Shown in pieces: positions 7,868 through 15,985 of a stretch of 64,000 nt of DNA. A program made the position numbers and the translations under genes. The notes below the pieces were generated by a model, which saw only the letters and a program-made list of their open reading frames with translations, was not told the DNA's origin and searched no databases. Source of the stretch: Paenibacillus sp. N3.4 (GTDB lineage Bacteria; Bacillota; Bacilli; Paenibacillales; NBRC-103111); NCBI RefSeq assembly GCF_008017805.1, contig NZ_VRTT01000023.1, positions 30,090-94,089 on the forward strand, read 5' to 3'. The first letter of the stretch is position 1. Every line of letters starts with the position of its first letter.

Positions 7868-8083
7868 ATGGTTGGGACAAACAAAATAATAACCTTCTTG
7901 TTATCCTTCATTCCAGGGGTCGGGCATTTGTATCTGGGACTGAACAAACGGGGATTGCAGTTTTTAATCGGAGGGTTTGCTTGTATTTCGCTAATTCCAC
8001 CGTTTCCCATGGTGTTTCCGTTTGTACTAGCGGTGATTTGGTTTTACGGGTTATTTGACGCGCTGCAGAAGGTGACACTTTGA
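7868..8083 (+). CDS. TM2-domain-like small membrane protein
   Basis: A 71-residue protein with two or three short hydrophobic segments. The first part, IITFLLSFIPGVGHLYLGL, carries the P-G-x-G-x-x-Y-x-G pattern found in TM2-like proteins, and NKRGLQFLIGG follows as in that family. GGGAGTTG precedes the ATG. Third gene of the ECF operon, 21 bases after the anti-sigma gene. Role unknown; often linked to envelope-stress sigma operons. Confidence 0.7.
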   Translation: MVGTNKIITFLLSFIPGVGHLYLGLNKRGLQFLIGGFACISLIPPFPMVFPFVLAVIWFYGLFDALQKVTL

Positions 8084-8382
8084 ATCATTATGGGCTCGAT
8101 CCTGGCCGCGAACCACGAATCGGGGTTGAAGACGATGGAATATCGCCATATCCGACCCGGTTGGATGATGACCCGATTCAGACTTTGTACAAAGAAAATG
8201 CCATTCCTCCCCTGTGGATAGGCATCGGATCGATTATGCTCGGCATTGTTGTATTAAGTCGGATACTTCTTCCCGAAGTATGGTACTGGTTGCTTCAGGA
8301 GACTACAAGCAGCATCCTACTAGCTCTCGTGATGATTGGATTCGGAGTCTGGCAAATCGGTAAGCATGTCGGCAAAAAGTAG
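8080..8382 (+). CDS. hypothetical membrane protein in ECF operon
   Basis: A 100-residue protein with a polar N-terminus rich in D, P and R (about 40 residues, probably cytoplasmic) followed by two membrane helices, LWIGIGSIMLGIVVLSRIL and SSILLALVMIGFGVW. The TTG start overlaps the stop codon of the preceding gene by 4 bases, indicating coupled translation. No family recognised. Its position between the TM2-like and DUF4097 genes suggests it belongs to the same envelope-stress response. Confidence 0.65.
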   Translation: MNHYGLDPGREPRIGVEDDGISPYPTRLDDDPIQTLYKENAIPPLWIGIGSIMLGIVVLSRILLPEVWYWLLQETTSSILLALVMIGFGVWQIGKHVGKK

Positions 8383-8423
8383 GCAGAGTGAAACATGTTA
8401 GGAGCAAGAAAGGGGATCTTAAT

Positions 8424-9508
8424 GTGAAAACAGGAAAAATAGGTACTTTGACCTTATCACTCGGATTGATAGCGACAGGTATTCTGATCCTGATGAGATG
8501 GATGGATATAGTCTCGCTTCAGCTTTTTCAATATATGGGCCCATCTCTTCTTATCGTATTTGGAATAGAGATCCTACGAGGTTTGAACATTCAGTCCAAG
8601 ACAGGGCAGCGGGTGACATTTGGCATGGGAAGCATAATGCTGTTAATAATCGTGTTGGTGATCAACCTAGCGCAGTTTATGCTTCCTTGGCAACCGGTGT
8701 TCAGCAGTCCAGTCCATGGACAGGTTCAGGTGGACGGCACGATCAAGCAAGTTGAGATACAAATTCCTGACGGGAAAGTCAGCATTACCGGGACAACTGA
8801 ACAAGTACTTTCGTATACGGGTCAATTAGTGACAAAGGAGTGGTCGCAGTCGGCGGCGGACAAAGCGATTGCCGCAAACTGGAAAATTCGGACATCCGGG
8901 GACCGATTGGTGCTCACGCTGGAGCAGCCGTATTTAAGCCACAAATTCAGTCTGTTCGATTGGTTCCGCAAATCCCCAAGATCGCCGTACTTGAATGTCC
9001 AAGTTCCCCAAGTCTTGTTAACGAAAGTAAGCACGAGCAACGGGGCAATCGAAGTCATCCATATGAAAGCCGACATGGATATGAAAACTCTCAATGGGCC
9101 CATCGCCGTCCAACAAGTCGAGGGCAATGTCAAAGCTAAAACCTCTAACGGCTCCATAGAAATGACAAAGATTGAAGGATCCGCTCATATGGACACAAGT
9201 AACGGTACTATTACGCTTGGAAGCATCGCCGGCTCGGTATTTGCGAGAACATCCAATGGTCATATACAAGCCAACTCTGTCGTAAACGAAGACTGGGAAT
9301 GCAATACATCGAACGGAACTATTAAAATGACCCTATCCGGGGAGCCAAACGTTACTATCCAAGCGAAAACCTCGAACGGCAGCATAGGTGGAGACGCCAA
9401 TGGCAAATCGACGGGAATGGTAAACATTCGAGCACGATGGGAACGGGTTCCCACACGATGCTCTTGTCTACAACCAATGGGAAAATTCAAGTATTTCGGG
9501 CAAAGTAA
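8424..9508 (+). CDS. DUF4097-family (beta-strand repeat) membrane protein, frameshifted
   Basis: Two N-terminal membrane helices (about residues 1-90) precede an extracytoplasmic domain of repeated strand turns: KVSTSNGAIEV, KTSNGSIEMTK, DTSNGTITLGS, RTSNGHIQANS, NTSNGTIKM and KTSNGSIGG, the S/T-x-NG-x-I spacing of DUF4097 right-handed beta-helix-like proteins. The GTG at 8424 is chosen because AAGGGG lies 9-14 bases before it. The frame breaks at about 9394-9404; one added C restores WQIDGNGKHSS and a tail NGKIQVFRAK ending at 9508 (361 residues). Without the correction the frame runs artificially into the next gene. Confidence 0.75.
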
Positions 9509-9542
9509 AGGTGTATCGACAGGGATAGAGGAGGGAGTAACG

Positions 9543-10208
9543 TTGGGTAAAATCACAATCCGCATTATTGTCTTTGTTTTGGCTTTTGGCATATGCGCCT
9601 ATGCCTTAATCCAATACGGTTTTTTTAGTGCCAAAGATGCCAGCTTTGTCTCCATCAAGCTTAGAAAGCCTGATTTCCATCTAGAGCCGTGGGTCTATGT
9701 CCTGTATGCTCATATCATCTCTGCCGTCTTGGCTCTTGTGATCGGTCCGTTCCAACTGTTCTTAAAGCCTGCTGGCCTGAAGCGGGTCAAGAGGCACCGT
9801 AGGCTCGGCTACACGTACGTTTTATCCGTTTCGATTAGCGGACTCGTCAGTATATTTTTATCTCTATATGCGACAGGCGGGTGGGCGGCGGGACTCGGTT
9901 TTCTATTGCTCGATGCGCTGTGGGTGACCGCCACTTGGATCAGTGTGAACAAAATAGCAGTACGCAACGATATCCAGGCACACAAGGAATGGATGCTGCG
10001 GAGCTATGCTCTCACTTTTGCTGCCGTAACGCTGAGGCTCTGGCTCCCCGTATTACTGATTCTTTACGCTGGCAGCTTTATTCCCTCTTATCAGGTCGTG
10101 GCATGGCTGTGCTGGATTCCTAATTTATTATTCATCGAGACGGTCATTCGGTTCGGTCAGAAGCGTAATCCAAGTAAAGGCAATCATCAGATACCTAAGA
10201 TCACATAG
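9543..10208 (+). CDS. DUF2306 family multi-pass membrane protein
   Basis: A 221-residue protein with about six membrane helices, beginning LGKITIRIIVFVLAFGICAY. The block HIISAVLALVIGPFQLF followed by HRRLGYTYVLSV and later HKEWMLRSYALTFAAVTLRLW is the DUF2306 signature, with conserved histidines and arginines on the membrane faces, reminiscent of heme-binding membrane proteins. A GAGGGAG site stands 7 bases before the TTG start at 9543. It is the last gene of the ECF operon; a terminator follows. Function is not established. Confidence 0.8.
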   Translation: MGKITIRIIVFVLAFGICAYALIQYGFFSAKDASFVSIKLRKPDFHLEPWVYVLYAHIISAVLALVIGPFQLFLKPAGLKRVKRHRRLGYTYVLSVSISGLVSIFLSLYATGGWAAGLGFLLLDALWVTATWISVNKIAVRNDIQAHKEWMLRSYALTFAAVTLRLWLPVLLILYAGSFIPSYQVVAWLCWIPNLLFIETVIRFGQKRNPSKGNHQIPKIT

Positions 10209-10237
10209 CTATGGCTGTGTAAAAGAAGCCGTTTCTA

Positions 10238-10262
10238 AGCACGCGCAAGCGCGCTTTTTTCT
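10238..10262 (+). terminator. intrinsic terminator of the ECF operon
   Basis: AGC-A-CGCG / CGCGCT stem with a short loop and one bulged base, followed by TTTTTTCTTT, 30 bases after the DUF2306 stop. Confidence 0.65.
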
Positions 10263-10335
10263 TTCATTCCTCGTTAATGACGGTATTAGATAATATGGTT
10301 ACATTGAAAAATTAAGTATCTATGAAGATCTACCA

Positions 10336-10596
10336 ATGAATCCTTATTGCACTAATTATTTTATTTGTAATAGCAAAATGGATTTGGGTTCAATTTTAAT
10401 AAAGCTGTGGTTTATTCTTGATAAAGAATTAGTTGAAATTGCGTGTATGCTGAAGAAACCTTTAAGGTTACAAGAGTTCATACACGATGGAGAAGATACT
10501 TGGGAATGGTGTTTATGGGATAAGGATGAAATTATATATGATATTTCTAGAAAACATTATAGGGGTATAGGGAATTTCATCCACATAAATATATAG
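10336..10596 (+). CDS. hypothetical protein
   Basis: An 86-residue ORF with aromatic and acidic C-terminal half (FIHDGEDTWEWCLWDKDE) and a hydrophobic centre (LIKLWFILDKELVEIACML). No ribosome site is evident before the ATG and no family is recognised. It may be a C-terminal fragment of a longer decayed gene. AT content matches the surrounding accessory DNA. Confidence 0.35.
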   Translation: MNPYCTNYFICNSKMDLGSILIKLWFILDKELVEIACMLKKPLRLQEFIHDGEDTWEWCLWDKDEIIYDISRKHYRGIGNFIHINI

Positions 10597-11009
10597 AAGA
10601 AGCAAATAATTAATTCAATCAAGATAAATTGGGAAGCTGGTTGCTAGAATTGTATATGTGTTAGTGGAATAGTCATAAATACATCTTTTCATGAAAAGCT
10701 TTCATAAGTGGAAGCTATTTTCTTTGTGCTTCTATGAATAAAGTCCTACAAGATTTAACATTTTCTCTACAAAATACAGATCGCATGGTACAATTTAACT
10801 ATTCATCCAGTTAGGGAAATCTGTGTCGTATCAACTGAACAAGCTTGATAAAGATAGATATCTTTTTTTGCATGACATTACGATCCCATCATTTAAAGGT
10901 AAGAAAACTTGAAGAATTGGCTGATTTATTTGATTGGAGAGTAAAGGTGTGAGTGTTGAAGAATTTGAAAAGGTAAAGTGTTGAGGAATGATATAACGGA
11001 GGTTGCAAG
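10597..11009 (+). other. intergenic stretch with possible gene debris
   Basis: About 410 bases with stops in all frames. A short protein-like run HHLKVRKLEELADLFDWRV occurs at about 10885-10950 in one frame but has no start or continuation. No terminator or RNA gene seen. The GGAGG at 10998-11002 belongs to the next gene. Confidence 0.4.
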
Positions 11010-12155
11010 TTGAATATTTTTAAAATACTCTCATCTAATGATGGCTCAATAAATGAACCTAACGTAAGTTCTTTTCTAGCTTATTTATTAGATCCTAACG
11101 AAAATCATGGACTAAATTCAAAGTTTCTGGAATTATTTTTAAGGCCAATTGTTCTTGATAACAAAGAGTATTACAAGGAATTGCTATATAATAATCGTGT
11201 TCGTGACCTTTCAAAAAATTATGAAGTCAAAGTTCAAGCGGAGTTTACAGTTACCCATACTGGTGAAAAGCAAAAAAACAGAGATATTGATATTCTAATT
11301 GAAATCTATAATAAAAATTCAATAATTTCTTTACCTCAATTCTCCTTTTGCATTGAAAACAAGATCAAAGATGGGGCAATATCAAAGGGAGATAATCAAT
11401 TATTTGAAGAAATTAGTGGGTTAACGTCTTATTATAAGAACCAAATTACAAATGAGAATCAAAAATTTCCATTGATTTCGTTCGTTTTTATCACACCAAA
11501 GAAAACAAAACGTGCAATTGCTGAGTTTAACGAATTGTTATCAAAATTAGAAAACTGTAACTTTAGTATTCCTTGCCTTCATATAATTTGGTCTGGTGAA
11601 GACAATGATGAAGATAATGTAGCAATTACATCACTATTAAAAGATATTTTACAATATGAATCAATTGGTGAGATTGAACCAATTTATGAATACACAAAGC
11701 ACACTCTAAAATCATTTCTTTCTTTTATAAAATCAGATTTTCAATCTTACCTAGCAGAAAAAACTGAAATCATTGAACGTAGAAATTATGGAAAACCGTT
11801 GCTATCATACTTTCAAGAGATTTACGATAGTCTTGATTTCGAAGAAGAAATTGAATTGTCTCAAATAAAAGAAATGGTTTTAAATAATGTAGTAAGTAAC
11901 TGTAATACTGAGGTAAATAAAGCAACTTTATATGCACATAGTATTTCAACAATCGTTAATGAGAAAAATAGAAAGCATCATATCTCAAAAATCTTAAAAA
12001 AGGACAATTTGTTTTACTATCCCAGTGAATTGAATAAAAAAGTAGTTAAAAAACTAAATTTTGATAGTCCTCCAGAAGGCATCAAGATTTACTGGGGAGA
12101 CAAAAGTGATAAAGATGCATATTGCTTTTTAACAGATATTTATCCTGAAAACTAA
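11010..12155 (+). CDS. PD-(D/E)XK nuclease superfamily protein
   Basis: A 381-residue protein opening FKILSSNDGSINEPNVSSFL, in which N-E-x-x-x-S-x-x-L-A-Y-L-L-D-P is characteristic of the PDDEXK_4 group (PF14281). The nuclease core is visible: DIDILIEIYN (about residues 91-100, catalytic aspartate) and FCIENKIKDG (about 113-122, E-x-K), followed by a glutamine-containing helix (DNQLFEE). A perfect GGAGG lies 7 bases before the TTG start. Members are found as lone genes and in defence islands; targets are not known. It stands alone here and no methylase, helicase or toxin partner is adjacent. Confidence 0.75.
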   Translation: MNIFKILSSNDGSINEPNVSSFLAYLLDPNENHGLNSKFLELFLRPIVLDNKEYYKELLYNNRVRDLSKNYEVKVQAEFTVTHTGEKQKNRDIDILIEIYNKNSIISLPQFSFCIENKIKDGAISKGDNQLFEEISGLTSYYKNQITNENQKFPLISFVFITPKKTKRAIAEFNELLSKLENCNFSIPCLHIIWSGEDNDEDNVAITSLLKDILQYESIGEIEPIYEYTKHTLKSFLSFIKSDFQSYLAEKTEIIERRNYGKPLLSYFQEIYDSLDFEEEIELSQIKEMVLNNVVSNCNTEVNKATLYAHSISTIVNEKNRKHHISKILKKDNLFYYPSELNKKVVKKLNFDSPPEGIKIYWGDKSDKDAYCFLTDIYPEN

Positions 12156-12216
12156 TAAGCTAAACATGATGAGTAAATAAGAGCCATTACAAGGTCAAAC
12201 ATAGGATTACTTATGC

Positions 12217-12444
12217 ATGAAAGCGACAAATGAATGTAGAGCAGAACAAGGGTTACCACTTGAAAAAATTTCAATGATTGAAAGGTTCAGCCCTGTTGTT
12301 AAGGAGTATGAAGAGATAATTGGTGTTGCAGGGGTATGTCTAGATGCATTTCAAGTTAAATGCTTCGAAGAATATATATGGACTCAAGAGGTAAACGTCA
12401 GCGAAATATGTGTGGTTTATCTCAAAATAGGAAGTGAAACTTAA
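12217..12444 (+). CDS. hypothetical small protein
   Basis: A 75-residue soluble ORF, MKATNECRAEQGLPLEKISM at the N-terminus and a strand-rich C-terminus (EICVVYLKIGSET). No clear ribosome site and no recognised domain. It lies 61 bases after the nuclease gene on the same strand and before a terminator, so it could share that transcript. Confidence 0.35.
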   Translation: MKATNECRAEQGLPLEKISMIERFSPVVKEYEEIIGVAGVCLDAFQVKCFEEYIWTQEVNVSEICVVYLKIGSET

Positions 12445-12474
12445 CTTAGATATAAGTGGAAGCTAACAAATTGG

Positions 12475-12498
12475 AACCACCAGCCTAGGTGGTTTTTT
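12475..12498 (+). terminator. intrinsic terminator
   Basis: Perfect stem AACCACC / GGTGGTT with loop AGCCTA, followed by TTTT. Ends the nuclease region transcript. Confidence 0.8.
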
Positions 12499-12739
12499 CA
12501 CGTTACATCATTCCTCGAAAGCAAGGATCTTCAAATCCTAATCATGCTCAAAAGTTAATTTAAAGTCGAATATTTAGGGAATATTTGTATTGCCTTCCAT
12601 CCTCCAACGCATGTAATATATTCCTTGTGAAGTAAAACTCTGGATGCTGGATTAAGTTGAATAATGCGCGGCAAAGCAAAATGAAGCGTTAATTTCATTT
12701 GGTAATGAAAAGGATAATGATTGAAAGGTGTTGTTAAGA

Positions 12740-13108
12740 ATGAAAAATATACTCAATTTTTTAGTTACGGTATTGGTTTTTTGGATTGGTAATGAATATT
12801 TTAGTTCATACATTTCTATCTCTGATACGAAGACATTAATACTTGCATCTATTCTTATGTTTTTAATCAGCTTCATTTATAGTTTGATAATGGCTGCCTC
12901 CGTGTTATCAATTCTAGTAGGCATTGGTTGTTTAACAACACCTTTGCTAATCCTAGCCTCTCTGATCCTAACACCGATAAAGTTGTGGTTACTCAATACT
13001 TATTTGCCGGGATTTCATATTCATGGCTTATGGACATATGTGATAATGTCTGTTGTATTAAGTATATTTACTGTGAAAGCGAGATCAAATCATGTAAATC
13101 GAAATTAG
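12740..13108 (+). CDS. four-helix membrane protein, phage-holin-4-superfamily-like
   Basis: A 122-residue hydrophobic protein with four predicted helices. The last part, LLNTYLPGFHIHGLWTYVIM, carries the PGF-x-x-x-G-x-W signature of the YvlD/phage_holin_4_2 group (PF04020), whose members are often small membrane proteins of envelope-stress operons and not true holins. ATG 12740 is preferred to the in-frame GTG at 12728 because AAAGGTG lies at proper distance before it. No lytic enzyme gene is adjacent, so a holin role is unlikely. Confidence 0.6.
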   Translation: MKNILNFLVTVLVFWIGNEYFSSYISISDTKTLILASILMFLISFIYSLIMAASVLSILVGIGCLTTPLLILASLILTPIKLWLLNTYLPGFHIHGLWTYVIMSVVLSIFTVKARSNHVNRN

Positions 13109-13154
13109 GTAACCCTATTTTACTGGGAGGAGTTCCAGCTGGAATTCAGCTTTA

Positions 13155-13244
13155 ATAGCCAAGGACAAGAAACGAATTGGAGATATTTTAGCGAATACAT
13201 ATGTTTTATATAATAAAGATGTAAAGAAATACAAGAAGCTTTGA
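13155..13244 (+). pseudogene. RDD-family membrane protein, 3' remnant
   Basis: A 29-codon open tail reads IAKDKKRIGDILANTYVLYN and ends KKYKKL. K-R-x-G-D-x-x-A-x-T-x-V is the typical closing motif of RDD-family membrane proteins. Nothing recognisable of the upstream helices remains, although ILLGGVPAGIQL just before it, in another frame, may be part of the same relic. Confidence 0.35.
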
Positions 13245-13289
13245 AAAATGTAACACAATCATGATGCAAAATCTGAGGGAGGAAATAAA

Positions 13290-13478
13290 ATGATGGATGA
13301 TAAAGAAATTCAAGTTTTAAAGGAACGCTTGATTAGGGTAGAAACGAAAGTGGATATGCTGATAAACAATAACTACGTACATGAACGCCCTTTTTGGGTT
13401 AACTTTCTAATTGGATTTATAGCTGTTTTTGGCGTCATTATGTTAGTTGGCATTATTGGCATGAATTTCAGAAAGTAA
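13290..13478 (+). CDS. XhlA-like small membrane protein
   Basis: A 62-residue protein: residues 4-26 form an amphipathic coiled-coil (EIQVLKERLIRVETKVDMLI) and residues 35-57 a single membrane helix (FWVNFLIGFIAVFGVIMLVG). This E-R-L-x-R-V-E-T-K-x-D plus helix design is that of the hemolysin XhlA family (PF10779), which in PBSX-type prophages helps cell lysis. A strong GAGGGAGG site precedes the ATG. No other phage gene is near, so it is a stray or domesticated copy. Confidence 0.7.
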   Translation: MMDDKEIQVLKERLIRVETKVDMLINNNYVHERPFWVNFLIGFIAVFGVIMLVGIIGMNFRK

Positions 13479-13536
13479 GTAATGAACGGTCGAGCCCTGA
13501 TATTTATGCTTGTAGATGTAGGGGAAGGTGATATGA

Positions 13537-13809
13537 ATGTACTGGTTTCTTCTTATTGTAATAGTAGTTCTTATTTATGTAGTAGGTTACAAAATAGTTA
13601 TGAAGTTAAAAAGTAACCAGCAATCAAATAATATTATTAACTTGCCGTTGAAACGAAAAAACACAAGGAAGGTTAATAAACAAGTTTGCAGCTTTTGTCG
13701 TGCTCGATCCAAAAAGCTTTCCTTTTATTCAGCAGAGAACGGTAAAGTAGTAGGGGTATGTGACAAATGTAAACCACATGCTGAAAGACGTGCTTTGATG
13801 AGGCTTTAA
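13537..13809 (+). CDS. membrane-anchored zinc-ribbon protein
   Basis: A 90-residue protein with an N-terminal membrane helix (WFLLIVIVVLIYVVGYKIVM), a basic linker (LKRKNTRKVNK) and a C-terminal four-cysteine zinc ribbon, VCSFCRARSK then VGVCDKCKPH (C-x2-C about residues 52-55 and C-x2-C about 75-78). AAGGTG precedes the ATG. Function unknown; the design suggests a cytoplasmic metal-bound module tethered to the membrane. Confidence 0.65.
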   Translation: MYWFLLIVIVVLIYVVGYKIVMKLKSNQQSNNIINLPLKRKNTRKVNKQVCSFCRARSKKLSFYSAENGKVVGVCDKCKPHAERRALMRL

Positions 13810-13844
13810 ATAGGGTTGTCCTATATCGACGGTAAAATAAAGGA

Positions 13845-13869
13845 GGCTACCTGCTGAAAGCAGATAGCC
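13845..13869. terminator. bidirectional hairpin between convergent genes
   Basis: GGCTACCTGCT / AGCAGATAGCC stem with a 3-base loop and one mismatch between the zinc-ribbon gene (plus) and the YjcZ gene (minus). T-rich sequence follows on both sides (CATTTTG; TTTATTTT on the minus strand). Confidence 0.6.
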
Positions 13870-13891
13870 CATTTTGACATGAATACCTAAA

Positions 13892-13984
13892 TTACCAAGC
13901 GAAAGCGCTAGTGATAATGACTAACAAAATAAAGAGCACCAAAACAGCTGCGGTAGACGTACTTCCATATCCAACACCTGACAT
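13892..13984 (-). CDS. YjcZ family sporulation miniprotein
   Basis: A 30-residue protein found by reading the minus strand: it begins MSGVGYGSTSTAAVLVLFIL and ends in IITSAFAW. A glycine-rich N-terminus followed by one membrane helix ending in FAW is the hallmark of the YjcZ/YtrI-type sporulation proteins of Bacillaceae and Paenibacillaceae. GAGGGTG stands upstream of the ATG. It is one of two copies in this interval. Too short for usual gene calling. Confidence 0.85.
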   Translation of the reverse strand: MSGVGYGSTSTAAVLVLFILLVIITSAFAW

Positions 13985-14188
13985 TTAAATCACCCTCTCA
14001 TTTAATTGGTCGGTATTACATGATTATTATATGATGTAAGCTTAGAAAGGATTGGGCATAGGAATGATTGTGCTCATATCTCTATCATTGAGAGAAATGG
14101 GCGAATCATTTCATCTTGCACATCATCCTTTGCTGGAAAAAGAGAACTACCCTGCGCTGGCAAGATAGCCCTCCCTATCAACGAGAAA

Positions 14189-14311
14189 TTACCACGCGAA
14201 AGCGCTAGTAATGATAACGAGCAAAATGAAAAGCACCAAGATTGCAGTTGAAGAATTATAACCTACGCCAACTCCACAACCTGCTCCAACGCCACCAATT
14301 CCATAACCCAT
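14189..14311 (-). CDS. YjcZ family sporulation miniprotein
   Basis: A 40-residue second copy on the minus strand, MGYGIGGVGAGCGVGVGYNS at the N-terminus and a C-terminal helix nearly identical to its neighbour (LVLFILLVIITSAFAW). GGAGG is 8-12 bases before the ATG. The paralogue pair is 205 bases apart with separate ribosome sites, and each probably has its own sporulation promoter. The glycine-rich head with one cysteine is the more typical form of the family. Confidence 0.87.
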   Translation of the reverse strand: MGYGIGGVGAGCGVGVGYNSSTAILVLFILLVIITSAFAW

Positions 14312-14480
14312 CCGAATCAACCTCCAATGTGTATTGGTTTGTATTTCGAGATAGCTTATGATTGATATGAACGTTATGTTTGGGCTAACGTATTGATTGT
14401 GCTGTTGTCCATGATGAGATAGAAAACTTACTAAATCTCTCGTGTTTTTTTCAAATTATGAATAGGCAGGTGAAAATGAT

Positions 14481-14927
14481 ATGAGAAAAAGAGTCCTTTT
14501 TAGTCTGATCATGTCCATCGCATTAATCATTTTTTCAATTGGCATGTGTTTTTACGCATATCACTATGCTACGTCTAATCGGGTGGGACCTATTGGTGAT
14601 GGTCAATTTCATTTTAAGACCATTATTTCGTTTCTTTTCTCGGGCCTATCCGGCATTTGTACACTCATTCTTTCCATCATACAAGCCAATAAAGATCGTA
14701 AGGCTAATGTAGATTTACATGCTAAGCCGTTGGTAGCAGAGGCAGAAAGATTAATTATTGGAAAAGTGGCGCATGATGCTGAAAATGCGGAGTGGGTCAT
14801 GTTGATTGACAACGAATTTGTAAGCATGGAGTCTCTTTATAAGGTAATCAATGAAAATTTAGTGCGTGAAAACAAACCGATTTTGAAAGTGGGAGATACA
14901 ATTTCCATTAAGGTAGAAAGGGCGTAA
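14481..14927 (+). CDS. hypothetical two-helix membrane protein
   Basis: A 148-residue protein with two N-terminal membrane helices (VLFSLIMSIALIIFSIGMCF and IISFLFSGLSGICTLILSI) and a cytoplasmic C-terminal domain of about 80 residues (LIIGKVAHDAENAEWVMLID and VGDTISIKVERA, strand-rich). The end looks like a small beta-barrel or NfeD-like module, but no secure match. It lies 6 bases before the DUF402 gene and is likely cotranscribed. Confidence 0.6.
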   Translation: MRKRVLFSLIMSIALIIFSIGMCFYAYHYATSNRVGPIGDGQFHFKTIISFLFSGLSGICTLILSIIQANKDRKANVDLHAKPLVAEAERLIIGKVAHDAENAEWVMLIDNEFVSMESLYKVINENLVRENKPILKVGDTISIKVERA

Positions 14928-14932
14928 ATCCA

Positions 14933-15448
14933 GTGAATAGCGAACAAGTAATCATCCGGGCCTTGAAATACGGTAATTTTCCTCACTACGAATGGCCAAC
15001 AACCATCCTTGAGAAGAAGCCAACGTATATCATTGTTTGTAGCGAGCGTGGACGGAAATTGCGTCACCATACAAAGCAGGAAGTTTTTACAATGGAAAAT
15101 TGGACGTTGGAGTTTTTTTCTTCTGAGCTGTGGTTTACGGTTAGTGGGGATGTTATAGATGGAAAAATTGTTCAATACTATTGCAACATTAATGAACCAG
15201 CGATAATTACGGACTCATTAGTTACATTTGTAGATTTGGACCTTGATCTCATTCAAAGAAATGGAAATTGGACGGTTGTCGATGAAGATGAATTTGTAAG
15301 CCATTCGGTGAAATATGCCTATCCAGAATCGTTGATCCAAAGAGCTAAGGATGAGTTGAAACAGTTACAAGCCATTATCCAGCGTAAGGAGTTCCCCTTT
15401 GATGGAACCATGGAGTGGTTTATTCCACGTATTCCCAAACAGAGCTAA
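14933..15448 (+). CDS. DUF402 domain-containing protein
   Basis: A 171-residue DUF402 (PF04167) protein. The signature is VQYYCNINEPAIITDSLVTF followed by VDLDLDLIQRNGNWTVVDED: paired tyrosine strands, then D-L-D-L-D and the V-x-D-E-D-E-F box with conserved acidic metal-binding residues. Family members include nucleoside di/triphosphate phosphatases (for example YjjG/YgaC types) and FAU-1-like RNA-binding proteins. It begins with GTG directly after the preceding gene. The presumed activity is a metal-dependent nucleotide phosphatase, by family. Confidence 0.82.
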   Translation: MNSEQVIIRALKYGNFPHYEWPTTILEKKPTYIIVCSERGRKLRHHTKQEVFTMENWTLEFFSSELWFTVSGDVIDGKIVQYYCNINEPAIITDSLVTFVDLDLDLIQRNGNWTVVDEDEFVSHSVKYAYPESLIQRAKDELKQLQAIIQRKEFPFDGTMEWFIPRIPKQS

Positions 15449-15518
15449 TCGTGACGCAACTCAAGAAGAGTAAGATCACTAACACGCGATTGTGGGATAA
15501 AAGAAAGAAGGGCTACTT

Positions 15519-15962
15519 ATGCTAAGGATGCAATCGAAACTGAATTGTACGGCAGATGAAATATGGCCAAATCTAGGCAGTACAGCGACTTTTTTGAAAG
15601 TATCAAGACCTCTCATGAACTTTAAGAGCCTTGATCCTAAGGGCTTGCCTGAGCAGTGGATGGAAGGAAAGACTTATGGGTTAGGCATGTACTTCCTCGG
15701 TTTTATCCCATTAGGGCGTCATACGATTACGTTCCGATCTATTGACCACGAGAACCTTAAGATAAAGACGGAAGAAAAAGGACTGCTAATAAAATCTTGG
15801 AACCATACGATGCAAGTTTACGTTAATACATCTAATCAATTATTTTTCCAAGACGAACTGAAGATTGATAATGGATGGATGTCTGTCCCTACTTATGTGG
15901 GTGCTTATATTTTTTTCTTGTATAGGCATTGGAAAATGAAAAGGTTATTTCATCAAGATTAA
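15519..15962 (+). CDS. SRPBCC-like (START/Bet v1 fold) protein
   Basis: A 147-residue protein whose pattern fits the SRPBCC ligand-binding fold: N-terminal strand with the first helix (LNCTADEIWPNLGSTATFLK), central strands (LGFIPLGRHTITFRSIDHEN), the FQDELKIDNG strand and a long C-terminal helix (VGAYIFFLYRHWKMKRLF). AAGAAGGG precedes the ATG. The cavity would bind a hydrophobic ligand. It stands just before the metallo-hydrolase gene, likely in the same transcript. Confidence 0.65.
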   Translation: MLRMQSKLNCTADEIWPNLGSTATFLKVSRPLMNFKSLDPKGLPEQWMEGKTYGLGMYFLGFIPLGRHTITFRSIDHENLKIKTEEKGLLIKSWNHTMQVYVNTSNQLFFQDELKIDNGWMSVPTYVGAYIFFLYRHWKMKRLFHQD

Positions 15963-15985
15963 GAGACGGTTTGGAGGCAGTTGCA

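Noticed and set aside
8388..10208. A single 606-residue DUF4097-DUF2306 fusion protein
   Set aside because: The fusion arises only because of a missing base near 9398. In the correct frame DUF4097 ends at 9508 and the DUF2306 gene has its own ribosome site and TTG start at 9543.
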